A DNA stretch of 43,234 nucleotides from JBCCFW01 sp039029535. Lineage in GTDB: Bacteria; Acidobacteriota; JBCCFW01. The stretch's first letter is position 1; each line of letters starts with the position of its first letter. Where the stretch lies: assembly GCA_039029535.1 (NCBI GenBank), contig JBCCFW010000045.1:1-43234 (forward strand). Reading direction: 5' to 3'. The notes beneath the pieces are model-generated. The model had not been told where the DNA came from. It saw only the letters and a list, made by a program, of their open reading frames with translations, and did no database searches. A program made the translations under genes and the position numbers. Shown here piece by piece: positions 25,009-32,763 of the stretch.

Positions 25009-27864
25009 TCAGTCGCAGGCGTCACCGATGCCGTCGTCGTCGCTGTCGACCTGATCCGAGTTCGGAGTGTCCGGGCAGTTGTCGATGGGATCGCACGCAC
25101 CGTCGCCGTCTCGATCCGTGCAGGGATCGCAGACGTCGCCGAGACCGTCACCATCGGTGTCGAGCTGGTCCGGGTTCACCGTGGTCGGGCAGTTGTCCTC
25201 GAGGTCGAAGACGCCGTCCCGGTCGCGATCGCGGTCGACGCAGGCGAGGTCGGTGACCGCGGCCGAGCCGACGAGCTCGATCTCGAGCCGGAGCACGGAG
25301 CAGGTCACCACCTGCACGGCCTGCCAGCCGTTGTCGTCGCCGGCGGGGATGGGCACGGTGTTCAGCAACACGCCGCCGCTGCCGTACATGCGGATCTCGC
25401 CGCCGTCCTCGTCGGCGTCGAGCAGGCCGACCCAGTCCAGGAGCACCGGCGCGTCGAAGGTGAAGATCATCGTGCCGCCGTCGACGTTGTCGTCGGGCAC
25501 GCAGTCACCACCCTCGTCGAGGATGAGCACCTGACCCTGCGGCTGGATGTTGCCTTCGCCCGAGCCGGGTGCCGCGAGGTCGTCGTCACCGCAAGTCGGT
25601 GCGCCCGAGTCGAAGACGAGCACGGGCGAGCTGCCGGTGATCGTCATGCCCGGGTAGGCCGAGGTCGCGGAGGAGCCGGTGGCGGGTCCGTCGAAGTCCT
25701 CGTTGACGCAGGGGCTGGGACAGCCGCCGCAGGGGTGACCCGGCGGGAGCGTCATGACGTCGAGGTGAGGCAGGAGCGCTTCGAGCCGGTCGCAGCAGTC
25801 CTCGGTGCCCACGGCGGGCGGTGCGCCGAGACAAGGATCGGCGGGGTCGTTGCCGATGGCCTCGGCGACCAGGCCGGCCAGGGCGCAGCGATCGCAGGTC
25901 TCGCAGGGGCAGCACTCGATGAGCAGGACCTGCGTTCGCGTGGCCGAGTTGCCGCAGTCGTCGGTGACGGTCCAGGTGCGCGTGACCACCGTGTTGCGGT
26001 CCGGGCAGCCGTCGTCGATGTCCTCGGTGAGGACCAGCGTCGGGGAATCGTCACAGTCGTCCATGACGACCGGGGTCTCGGCGGCCGGGATCGCCGTGCA
26101 CGCGAGCATGCCCGTTGCGGGGAACTCGACTAAGACCGGCGCCATCGTGTCGGAGAACGAGATCGGGACCGTGCAGGTCGACGTCTCGATGCTGTCGCTC
26201 ACGACCACGGTGGCCGTGCACTCGACGTCACACTCGGGATCGAGCTGGAGCGTCGTCACCGCCGCCGTCGCGTCGTCGAAGGTGCCCGGGCAGTCCGAGG
26301 ACCAGGCGAAGGTGAGCATGTCGGCGTCGGGATCGGAGGACGCGCTGGCGTCGAGCACCACTGGTCCGGCACAGGCGCCGCTGACCGAGGCTGGCGTGAC
26401 CGAGCAGGTCGGTGCCGCGTTGAAGGTGACGACCAGGCGGATCCGCGTGCCGGGGAAGTCCTGCTCGGTGCAAGCGCCGTTGATGACCTCTTCCGGGAAG
26501 CCGATGAGGTCGATGTGATCGAAGGTCGGGTCGTCGACGATGCCGGTCACGAAGCCCAGCGTGAAGAAGTTGAAGCCGAGCTGGTTCTGGAGATCCTCGA
26601 CCGCCAAGGGTCCCAGGTCGTAGTCGCGGAACTCGTAGGAGTCCGGGCAGAACGCCGTGCCGGTGCGGGGGAAGTCCTCCGAGTGGTAGATGCGACCGAC
26701 ACCCAGCGGCGCGATGCCCGCATGCAGGGTGAGGTTGTCGGCCGTCGGCGGGAACTCGCTCTGCTTGATCTCGAAGGGCAGGGGCACTGCCGGGTTCGCC
26801 GGGTTGTCGTGGTTGTTCAGCCAGAACTGGAGACGCACCGACAGCACGGTGGCACCGTCGGGAATGCCCGAGGTGTCGAAGTTGGCATAGGCCCGAACGT
26901 CGTCACCACGACCGGTGAGCTGAAGCGAGCCCGGCACCATCGCGCCGACCTGCCGCCCACCGAGGGCGTCCACGTCACCGGTCTGAGCTTCGTCGAGCGG
27001 CTCGAGCGTGAGGGTGGGGTCGATGCGCAAGGGGAAGACGCGACCTGGTGCTTCGATCCAATGCTGTGGCGTCACGAGCGTGATGAGCGCCGTGCGGTCG
27101 TCGAGGCTCTCGACTCGGAAGTGAGCCACGTCGCGCACCGCGTGATGACCATGAGCGTCGTCGATGATGGGCTCGGGGATGCGAGCCATGAAGGCGCCGG
27201 AGCCGTCACGAAGGATCAGGCCGCGACCGCGCTCGGCCACGAGCTCGCTCTCAGGCGGCAGGTGCGCGCGCCAGCTCAGCTCGAGATCGCCGAGACCACC
27301 GGCCTCGACGAAGACCGACTCGGGGACCCACACGTCGTGCTTGAGCCCGTCGGGACGGAGCAAGAAGCTCTCGTCGACCTCGGGCCAGGAGCCACGGACC
27401 CAAAGCTCGGGCTGATCGAGCGGGTCCTCGACGCTGGGCGTCGTCGGGGCGAGCTGGTGGCGGCGATCTCCCATCACGACCGTGAGGGCCTCAGCCTCGA
27501 AGCGGAGGCTGCCGCCCTGGGGCAGACGCGCGACGAGGGTCACGCCCTCGCCGAAGGTCAGGCGCGGACGAAGGACGTTGTCGCGACTCTCGGCGTGCCC
27601 GCTGGAGCGCGTCCACGTGCCCGCCGGGCCGTCGTAGCGGCTCTCGCGCTTCGGCTCGAGAAGGACGGTTCGATTCCGGTAGCGGTCGATGCCGCGAAGG
27701 ATGGGCGAGGTCCGCTCGCGGCCCCGCGCCGACTCCCGCAAGCCATCGCGAGCCGAGGTCCGGCTCCGCGTTCGGTCCGAGCCCTCCGGACGAGCGGCCG
27801 CCGCGCTGGCGACCAGGAAGCACGAGAAGAGGAGGAGCAGGCGCCGCAGGCGGGGGTGGGTCAT
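25009..27864 (-). CDS. Exported DNRLRE-type multidomain protein with PKD/HYR-like and TSP3 modules
   Basis: ATG 27864 gives 951 residues with a signal peptide (RRLLLLFSCFLVASAAAA). An upstream in-frame GTG would add 17 residues before the signal and is unlikely. After a basic segment comes a beta-rich region (about 80-300), then a DNRLRE-like beta-sandwich (about 315-480; RAYANFDTSGIPDGATV, LSVRLQFWLNN) of the type found on bacterial surface proteins. A PKD-like part (CSVTPASVSG, ASSDPDADMLTFAWS), an HYR-like part (TRTWTVTDDCGNSATRTQ), a Cys-rich stretch and a jelly roll (VNEDFDGPATG...) follow. Two TSP3 units with DNCP end the protein at GDACD. It has neither the -CP module nor a CTERM anchor. 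A structural or adhesive extracellular role is inferred. The gene follows arsR by 151 nt and may be under its control. Confidence 0.75.
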   Translation of the reverse strand: MTHPRLRRLLLLFSCFLVASAAAARPEGSDRTRSRTSARDGLRESARGRERTSPILRGIDRYRNRTVLLEPKRESRYDGPAGTWTRSSGHAESRDNVLRPRLTFGEGVTLVARLPQGGSLRFEAEALTVVMGDRRHQLAPTTPSVEDPLDQPELWVRGSWPEVDESFLLRPDGLKHDVWVPESVFVEAGGLGDLELSWRAHLPPESELVAERGRGLILRDGSGAFMARIPEPIIDDAHGHHAVRDVAHFRVESLDDRTALITLVTPQHWIEAPGRVFPLRIDPTLTLEPLDEAQTGDVDALGGRQVGAMVPGSLQLTGRGDDVRAYANFDTSGIPDGATVLSVRLQFWLNNHDNPANPAVPLPFEIKQSEFPPTADNLTLHAGIAPLGVGRIYHSEDFPRTGTAFCPDSYEFRDYDLGPLAVEDLQNQLGFNFFTLGFVTGIVDDPTFDHIDLIGFPEEVINGACTEQDFPGTRIRLVVTFNAAPTCSVTPASVSGACAGPVVLDASASSDPDADMLTFAWSSDCPGTFDDATAAVTTLQLDPECDVECTATVVVSDSIETSTCTVPISFSDTMAPVLVEFPATGMLACTAIPAAETPVVMDDCDDSPTLVLTEDIDDGCPDRNTVVTRTWTVTDDCGNSATRTQVLLIECCPCETCDRCALAGLVAEAIGNDPADPCLGAPPAVGTEDCCDRLEALLPHLDVMTLPPGHPCGGCPSPCVNEDFDGPATGSSATSAYPGMTITGSSPVLVFDSGAPTCGDDDLAAPGSGEGNIQPQGQVLILDEGGDCVPDDNVDGGTMIFTFDAPVLLDWVGLLDADEDGGEIRMYGSGGVLLNTVPIPAGDDNGWQAVQVVTCSVLRLEIELVGSAAVTDLACVDRDRDRDGVFDLEDNCPTTVNPDQLDTDGDGLGDVCDPCTDRDGDGACDPIDNCPDTPNSDQVDSDDDGIGDACD

Positions 27865-28015
27865 GGGAGGGTCGAGCCTCGAGTCGGGTGGAGCCCGCGA
27901 GGGCCCCGGAGTCACCAGGGGTACGCCCAGACAAGATGGGGCCGCGCCCCGAGAGCGTCCACCTCGGGCGTCTCGGTTTCCCGCCGATGAGCCGAAGGGA
28001 GCGCGCTCCTGCGTG

Positions 28016-28603
28016 CTAGGACGCCTCGTCGGGCTGGTCCTGCGGGAGACGCCAGTAGATGCCGTCCTCGCGGGCCATGAGCTTGGAGACGATGAGCTCG
28101 CGTCGGAGCGTGGCGACGTCCTCGTGGTGGCGGGCGATGAGGGCGTTGAGGTCCCGCTCGCGGTAGCGCTCGCCGTGCTCGAACTTCTCGACGAGCCAGC
28201 GGAGGATGACCTGGCGTTTCTTGAGGCTGGCCGGGATCTCCTGGAGGGTCTCGCCCTTCACGAAGTTCTCGAGCACCTTGCGGTCCCAGGCGTCGGCCGG
28301 GGGCTCCCCGCTGAGCTGCGCCACCTTGGACGGACCGGCCAGGCTCGTCGAGAGCGTCTGGAGCCCGTCGCCGTCGAGGCGGTGCCAGCGCGTCGTCCCC
28401 TCCTGTCGGACCGAGACCAGGCCGGCCCGGCGGAGGACAGAAAGATGATGCGAGACGGTCGGCCCACGGAGGGCGAGGAGCTCCGAAAGCTGCTCGACGC
28501 TGTGCTCCTGGCTCGCGAGCAGTCCCAGGAGACGCAGCCGGCTCTCGTGCGCCACGGCCTTCATCTTCTCGATCACGTCCTCAAACTCCGGTTTCTCGTC
28601 CAT
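28016..28603 (-). CDS. ArsR-family transcriptional regulator fused to DUF2087
   Basis: The protein has 195 residues. Residues about 5-85 form an ArsR winged helix-turn-helix with the recognition region LRGPTVSHHLSVLRRAGLVS and wing VRQEGTTRWHRL. Residues about 110-185 match DUF2087 (ILRWLVEKFEHGERYRERDL...RRELIVSKLMAREDGIYWR). This fusion is known in bacterial regulators, but the ligand of DUF2087 is not known to me. No CxC metal-binding pair of the ArsR/SmtB type is visible, so metal sensing is unlikely. A long palindrome starts at the A of its ATG, which indicates autorepression. The start is the first ATG. The neighbour downstream on the same strand is the DNRLRE/TSP3 surface protein, a plausible target. 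Confidence 0.93.
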   Translation of the reverse strand: MDEKPEFEDVIEKMKAVAHESRLRLLGLLASQEHSVEQLSELLALRGPTVSHHLSVLRRAGLVSVRQEGTTRWHRLDGDGLQTLSTSLAGPSKVAQLSGEPPADAWDRKVLENFVKGETLQEIPASLKKRQVILRWLVEKFEHGERYRERDLNALIARHHEDVATLRRELIVSKLMAREDGIYWRLPQDQPDEAS

Positions 28604-28636
28604 TTCGATCTCAATCTATGTAGATGGGTATCGAAA
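28603..28636. promoter_or_regulatory. Two-level palindromic operator overlapping the arsR start codon
   Basis: Outer arms TTTCGAT (28603-28609) and ATCGAAA (28630-28636), and inner arms ATCTA (28614-28618) and TAGAT (28621-28625), are perfectly symmetric around TG. Together 24 of 34 positions pair. On the regulator's strand the site contains TAGATT, a -10-like hexamer 9 nt before ATG. Binding here would block RNA polymerase directly, the classic ArsR autorepression layout. Confidence 0.75.
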
Positions 28637-29075
28637 TTCAAGCTCCCGGAGCTGTGGAAGAGTCCCCAGAGTGACCCGAATGGGGGCGGTTGACGAGAGG
28701 GAGGTCCTGTCTGTCTTGCGCGGCCCGAAGCCAGGGCTTACCAAAGACGTGAACCGACATTTCCTGATGTTGTCTCCACGGGCTCGTGGCCGCTTGGCCG
28801 GCGCGGGATCCACAGGGGGCGCAGGAGCTCGCGTGATGCTGCGGAGCGCCTTCGGGCTCTTCGACGGTTCGTCGTGTCGCGGCATCACGAACGGGGTTGG
28901 ATCAGGTCAAGATCGGTAGTGCCATTCTGGATGACATCTCGCCTAGGCGGGTACAACCTTTAAGAACATCGCAACTCATCTGGTTTCACGTCGCCCCCGA
29001 CTCCCGCCGGGTTTCGACTCGACGCCGTGAACCCGCATGCTCCCTGGGGAAGGGGAACTTGCGCAGCCTTGGTGA
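28637..29075. other. 439-nt intergenic region, no supported gene
   Basis: This segment lies between arsR (leftward) and the gene at 29216 (rightward). Short open frames exist but none has a start with a ribosome-binding site or coding-like composition. Visible elements are a 10-bp palindrome CGCCTAGGCG (28940-28949) and a locally A/T-rich stretch (28950-28985, GTACAACCTTTAAGAACATC) that may hold the promoter of the structured leader downstream. Confidence 0.5.
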
Positions 29076-29159
29076 TCGTCGCTGAAACGAGCAAGGACGC
29101 CTGCCGGACTTCGTTCTAGGAAGGCCCCGTTCAGTCGGGCTTGCTCATTTCAGCGGCGG
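29076..29159 (+). ncRNA. Long inverted repeat: structured 5' leader or small RNA
   Basis: Arms CGCTGAAACGAGCAAG (29080-29095) and CTTGCTCATTTCAGCG (29140-29155) pair at 15 of 16 positions. In RNA the stem extends outward by four more pairs including G-U. The 44-nt apical part has a smaller possible stem (GACT/AGTC flanked by CC/GG). It ends 56 nt before the ATG of the next gene. It could be a leader that stabilises mRNA, a cis-regulator or an independent small RNA. It matches no riboswitch class I recognise. Confidence 0.5.
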
Positions 29160-29215
29160 AGCAACAAGGCGACAGCCGCCCCGCAAGAACTCATCCCTGG
29201 AGAAAGAGTGAAAAC

Positions 29216-30175
29216 ATGAGAAGACAGTCGATCGGTCTCATTTCCTTCGTCGCCGTGCTGGCGGTCGCTGCCGTGCCGGCCATGGCCCAGGGCAGCCTCT
29301 CCGGCGCTCGCACCATCGTTCAGGATCCCACCACGCAGCTCAAGTTCGACGGCCAGTGGGCGCCCGCGCCCATCCGGACCTTCGGCGCGGCCTCGGCCAC
29401 GTTCTTCACCGACCGTGCGACCTTCCTCGCCGACGGTGACTGCAGCCTCGACGTGAACCTCGACTTCGAGGACGGCACGGTCGCGGCTGGCGGCATCATC
29501 GGTTGCCGTTCGCCGAACTCCTGGTCCGCTGGCGCGCTTCCCTGCGCGTTCCCCAACGCGGCCGGTTCCAACACGGCCACCGCCGACATGCAGGACGAGG
29601 ATCCCATCGATCCCGTTGCTGGCCTCTTCATGATCGGCCCCGGCATCTTCGGCAGCCCGAGCAACGCCATGGGTGCCAACACCTTCATCGACTCCTTCCG
29701 CATTGTCTTCAACTGCGATGAGTCGACCTGTTGGGGCGCTGACGTCCGCAACTACATTGCGGCCGGCAACGTCGACATCACCGTCACCACCGTGGGCGGC
29801 GACGTCTTCACCGACTCCATCCTCGGCACCAACGCCGGCAACTTCTGGGGCATCAAGGTCACCGGCGGCGCGATCGCCGAGGTCGAGCTCCGCGGCACCG
29901 AGCCGATCCCGAACAACGCTGAGGGCATCGACAACGCGCTCTTCGACGAGTGCGTGACCCCCGCCGCTGGTCTCCTCCCCGAGATCCGCATGGCCATCGA
30001 GGCCATCGAGGCCAAGCTCGACGCCAACCTCGACGTCGCCGCCAGCTCCATCGCGAGCCAGGACTCCGTCGACGCCATCGAGGCGAAGCTCGACAGCCAG
30101 GACCCGTGCCGGTTCCAGGACCTCATCGCTCCGCTCCTCGGCCTCGAGGCTGGCGACATCCCGCCCTGCCCGTGA
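29216..30175 (+). CDS. Exported protein of unknown function ending in Cys-Pro
   Basis: The protein has 319 residues with a signal peptide (SIGLISFVAVLAVAAVPAMA). The main part (about 45-250) is a beta-sandwich beginning ATFFTDRATFLADGDC and LDFEDGTVAAGGI. It resembles the lectin-like jelly roll of PEP/IPTL-type secreted proteins and, loosely, the N-terminal domain of the Cys-repeat protein. A helical segment with a duplicated (A/V)(I/D)AIEAKLD unit (AIEAIEAKLD, SVDAIEAKLD; about 260-300) follows, then the tail ends IPPCP. It lacks the C-terminal YYLV module but shares its terminal Cys-Pro. ATG 29216 directly precedes the signal peptide; GGAGAAAGAG lies upstream. A structured leader, strongly C-ending codon use and a strong terminator point to a single-gene, highly expressed unit. 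Confidence 0.75.
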   Translation: MRRQSIGLISFVAVLAVAAVPAMAQGSLSGARTIVQDPTTQLKFDGQWAPAPIRTFGAASATFFTDRATFLADGDCSLDVNLDFEDGTVAAGGIIGCRSPNSWSAGALPCAFPNAAGSNTATADMQDEDPIDPVAGLFMIGPGIFGSPSNAMGANTFIDSFRIVFNCDESTCWGADVRNYIAAGNVDITVTTVGGDVFTDSILGTNAGNFWGIKVTGGAIAEVELRGTEPIPNNAEGIDNALFDECVTPAAGLLPEIRMAIEAIEAKLDANLDVAASSIASQDSVDAIEAKLDSQDPCRFQDLIAPLLGLEAGDIPPCP

Positions 30176-30184
30176 GCTGATTTC

Positions 30185-30940
30185 TCACTCGCGCGAGCTG
30201 CTCGTTGAGCTCGCGTGATGAGCAAGGCCCCTTTCCCCACCGGGAGAGGGGCCTTTTCCTTTTCCGGTCACCGCGCGCAGCGTCTCCGGTCCGACCAGCG
30301 CCAGGAGACCCAACAGCACGAAAGTTCCGGCGATGGCCGTGCGCAGGCCACGTTGGCTTCCGGGTCGCATCCACTTCCGACCGTGGCTCAGCAAGCGCGC
30401 GAAGAGGGAAAACCAGACGAGGTCGCCCAGCGCCACGCCGAGGAGGAAGCCGCCGATGACCGAGAGCGAGGCGGCACCCAGCATCCGCTCGAGGATCTCG
30501 AGCAGGTAGAACCAGACCATCAGGAAGGCCGGGTTCGAGAGGATCATGATCACGCCGAGACCGAGACTGGCCGGTCCGGAGCGTTCGCGCCTCGGACGGG
30601 TCGGTCCGGCGGCCCCCGACGATCGTCGCAGGTGCAGGCCGATGCCGAGGGCGATGAGCAGCATTCCACCGGCGAACGTGATGATCTCGTCGGTGGGTCC
30701 ATCGTCGATGACCACCGCTCGTCCGCCGGCGGCGAGGCTCACGAAGAGCAGGTCCGCGACGATCACGCCTCCCACGAACCAGCGGTAGGACCGCGCGCGA
30801 CCGCAGAGCAGCGCGTCGGCCGCCCAGAGGTTGGTCGGTCCGATCGGCGCGGCCGAGCAGAAGCCACCGATCACGCCGGCGAGGAGGGGGAGGAGGAGGT
30901 CGAGCATCACGAGGTCTTGCGCTTCCGTCTCGGGAGACAC
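30185..30940 (-). CDS. LysE-family translocator (amino-acid/metabolite exporter)
   Basis: GTG 30940 is chosen because AGGAGG lies 6 nt upstream, giving 251 residues. An upstream in-frame ATG (30958) and TTG (30997) lack such a site. The sequence is a six-helix inner-membrane protein of the LysE/RhtB type: the first helix LLPLLAGVIGGFCSAAPIGP has the characteristic Pro-Ile-Gly-Pro, and further helices are at about WFVGGVIVADLLFVSLA, IITFAGGMLLIALGIGL and ILSNPAFLMVWFYLL. Family members export amino acids or related small molecules. The last 27 residues (from GKGKGPSPGG) are polar and are encoded by the terminator hairpins of the opposite gene, so the tail is probably a recent read-through extension. 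It is divergent from the MprF-like gene. Confidence 0.88.
   Translation of the reverse strand: MSPETEAQDLVMLDLLLPLLAGVIGGFCSAAPIGPTNLWAADALLCGRARSYRWFVGGVIVADLLFVSLAAGGRAVVIDDGPTDEIITFAGGMLLIALGIGLHLRRSSGAAGPTRPRRERSGPASLGLGVIMILSNPAFLMVWFYLLEILERMLGAASLSVIGGFLLGVALGDLVWFSLFARLLSHGRKWMRPGSQRGLRTAIAGTFVLLGLLALVGPETLRAVTGKGKGPSPGGERGLAHHASSTSSSRE
30192..30263 (+). terminator. Tandem hairpins with intrinsic terminator of the 29216 gene
   Basis: The first hairpin is CGCGAGCT/AGCTCGCG (30192-30199 with 30208-30215). The second has 14 pairs, starting AAGGCCCCT and ending AGGGGCCTT (30224-30237 with 30242-30255), a 4-nt loop and TTCCTTTT after it. The second is a textbook rho-independent terminator. 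Both lie inside the 3' coding end of the convergent LysE-type gene. Confidence 0.9.
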
Positions 30941-30998
30941 GGGTCGCCTCCTATCCATCGGCTCGCCGTTCCGGAAGTTGAAGCTGCGGGTCGTCAAG

Positions 30999-31012
30999 CC
31001 CGTCCGGACGGG
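30999..31012. promoter_or_regulatory. 14-bp perfect palindrome CCCGTCCGGACGGG in a divergent promoter
   Basis: This lies in the 89-nt gap between the LysE-type gene and the MprF-like gene, about 18 nt before the latter's ATG. It may bind a dimeric regulator of both. In a GC-rich genome such palindromes also arise by chance, hence low confidence. Confidence 0.3.
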
Positions 31013-31029
31013 GCCGATAGGCGGCTGCG

Positions 31030-32112
31030 ATGAAGAACCCCACGCCTCATCCCTCGTCCTCCTCTGTCGGCTTGCTCGGTCCGCCGCCTCTCGAGACTTC
31101 GCTGCCGAGGCTCCCGGTCGAGCCGGGTGCTCGGGACCGCGAGCTCGACCGCGTCGGCGAAGTCGTCGCCCGCCACGCCGATCCCCGCGCAGCGCTCGCC
31201 TTCCTGGGTGACAAGCGCTTCCTCTTCAGTCGCAGCGGCATGTCGTTCGTCATGTACCGAGACGCGAAGAGATGTCGGGTCATGATGGGTGGGCCCATCG
31301 GGCCCGGGGTCGAGCACGCCGAGATCCTGGCCGCGAGCTGTCACGGCGCTCGTCGCGACGGGCGTGCGCCCGTGATCTACCAAGCGGGCGACGCGCTGGC
31401 CGAGCCGTGTCGTGGTCTCGGCCTGCGACTGACCAAGATCGGCGAAGAGGCCATCGTGAAGCTGGCCGACTTCTCGCTCACCGGTAGCCATCGCCGCCGG
31501 CTCCGTCAGAAGATCCGCCGCATCGAGCGGGAAGGTGCGACCTTCGAGGTCCTCCCTCGCTGGGAGCTCGCCGAGCGGCTACCGGAGCTGCGACGCGTGT
31601 CCGACGACTGGCTTCGTGGGAAGCGCACTCGCGAGAAGAGCTTCTCCCTCGGGTGCTTCGATCCGTCGTATCTCTCGCACTTTCCGATGGCCGTGGTGTG
31701 GCTCGACGATGAGCCCATCGCCTTCACCAACCTCTGGATGGGGGCTGACGGAGACCTCGCCATCGATCTCATGCGCTACTCGTCCCGGGCTCCCTACGGG
31801 GTCATGGAGTACACCTGCGCGCAGCTCTGTCTCTGGGCGCAGGAGCAAGGCCATCGCTCGTTGAGTCTCGGGGTCGCGCCCTTGTCCGGGCTCACCGAAG
31901 GTCCTCGTTCTCCCTGGACCCTGACCGCCGGAGCGATCTACCGACATGGTGAGCGCTTCTACGGCTTCCGTGGCCTGCGCGAGTACAAGGAGAAGTTCGC
32001 CACCGAATGGCAGGCACGCTACGTGGCGGCACCAGTGCGTCGCCTGCCTCAGGCGCTGCTCGCGACCTGCAGCCTGGTGTCGGGAGGGCTCGGCGGCCTC
32101 TTCCGGCGCTGA
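31030..32112 (+). CDS. MprF-like aminoacyltransferase domain protein (DUF2156), no flippase part
   Basis: The protein has 360 residues and is homologous to the cytosolic C-terminal half of MprF (phosphatidylglycerol lysyltransferase). The tandem GNAT-like folds are visible: LFSRSGMSFVMYRDAKRCRVMMGGPIG at the start and, later, PMAVVWLDDEPIAFTNLW, DLMRYSSRAPYGVMEY, LSLGVAPLSGL and RFYGFRGLREYKEKF, a signature stretch of this family. Family members transfer amino acids from aminoacyl-tRNA to phosphatidylglycerol or other acceptors. The N-terminal transmembrane flippase of MprF is absent, as in stand-alone DUF2156 proteins, so the acceptor is uncertain. The start is the first ATG; only GGCGG is upstream. 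It is followed on the other strand by a GNAT gene. Confidence 0.85.
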   Translation: MKNPTPHPSSSSVGLLGPPPLETSLPRLPVEPGARDRELDRVGEVVARHADPRAALAFLGDKRFLFSRSGMSFVMYRDAKRCRVMMGGPIGPGVEHAEILAASCHGARRDGRAPVIYQAGDALAEPCRGLGLRLTKIGEEAIVKLADFSLTGSHRRRLRQKIRRIEREGATFEVLPRWELAERLPELRRVSDDWLRGKRTREKSFSLGCFDPSYLSHFPMAVVWLDDEPIAFTNLWMGADGDLAIDLMRYSSRAPYGVMEYTCAQLCLWAQEQGHRSLSLGVAPLSGLTEGPRSPWTLTAGAIYRHGERFYGFRGLREYKEKFATEWQARYVAAPVRRLPQALLATCSLVSGGLGGLFRR

Positions 32113-32146
32113 GGGCTGAACGGAGGCGTGCGTCGCGCGAAATCGC

Positions 32147-32662
32147 TCAGCGAGCGGGAGGCTCGTCCTGACGTCGGGTGAGCTCCACCGCCAGCTCGAG
32201 CTCGTCGTGCAGCGGCTTCCCGTGAGAGCCGACCTCGGGAATGCTCGGCTTGAGACGTCGGGCGACGTCGAGCGCTCCCTCGTGACGCGCGACGCACTCG
32301 AAATCCATCGCCCGATAGAACTCGAGAGCGTCCCGGTTGTCCTCCGTCGTGATGGCCCAGATGCGGCTCCACCGCCGGGTCCAACCGTCGGACTGGAGGG
32401 CCTCGACGAGCTGACGACCGATGCCCTGGCGTCGCTCGTGGACCTGGAGCCAGAGCAGCTCGGCGGCGTCGCCGAGCGGCCGGTAGACGAGCACTCCCAC
32501 CGGCGTGCTCGCTCGATGGGCGACCCAGCCCGGGAAGTCCATCGGGTCGTGGAGGCGGCCCCGCGTGACGATGCGAGAGCTGCCCCAGTCCGACCGCAGC
32601 CACTCGTTCACCCAGTCGGAGTCCGAGGGACTGAGGGTGCGGAGTTGTATGGGGTCACTCAT
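32147..32662 (-). CDS. GNAT-family N-acetyltransferase
   Basis: The protein has 171 residues and the GNAT fold. The acetyl-CoA-binding motif A is LLWLQVHERRQGIGRQLVEAL (Q/R-x-x-G-x-G/A type, here RRQGIG), and motif B is the later NRDALEFYRAMDFECVA, a common ending of GNAT proteins. The N-terminal strand is RTLSPSDSDWVNEWL. The substrate is unknown. It converges with the MprF-like gene over a 34-nt gap and follows the MopE-repeat gene on the same strand after a hairpin. No good ribosome-binding site precedes the ATG. Confidence 0.88.
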   Translation of the reverse strand: MSDPIQLRTLSPSDSDWVNEWLRSDWGSSRIVTRGRLHDPMDFPGWVAHRASTPVGVLVYRPLGDAAELLWLQVHERRQGIGRQLVEALQSDGWTRRWSRIWAITTEDNRDALEFYRAMDFECVARHEGALDVARRLKPSIPEVGSHGKPLHDELELAVELTRRQDEPPAR

Positions 32663-32716
32663 GGTGGCGCGACCATGTCACGACCGATGTCGTTGGGGAA
32701 TCGACCCGGGTCTCGT

Positions 32717-32744
32717 GGCGCCCGCTCGGGAAAGAGCGGGCGCC
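32717..32744 (-). terminator. GC-rich hairpin downstream of the MopE-repeat gene
   Basis: GGCGCCCGCTC and GAGCGGGCGCC form an 11-bp perfect stem with a 6-nt loop, beginning 19 nt after the stop of the MopE-repeat gene. No T-run follows on either strand, so it may work as a Rho-aided or stabilising 3' hairpin. Confidence 0.6.
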
Positions 32745-32763
32745 TCGCAACCGGACGCCGACC

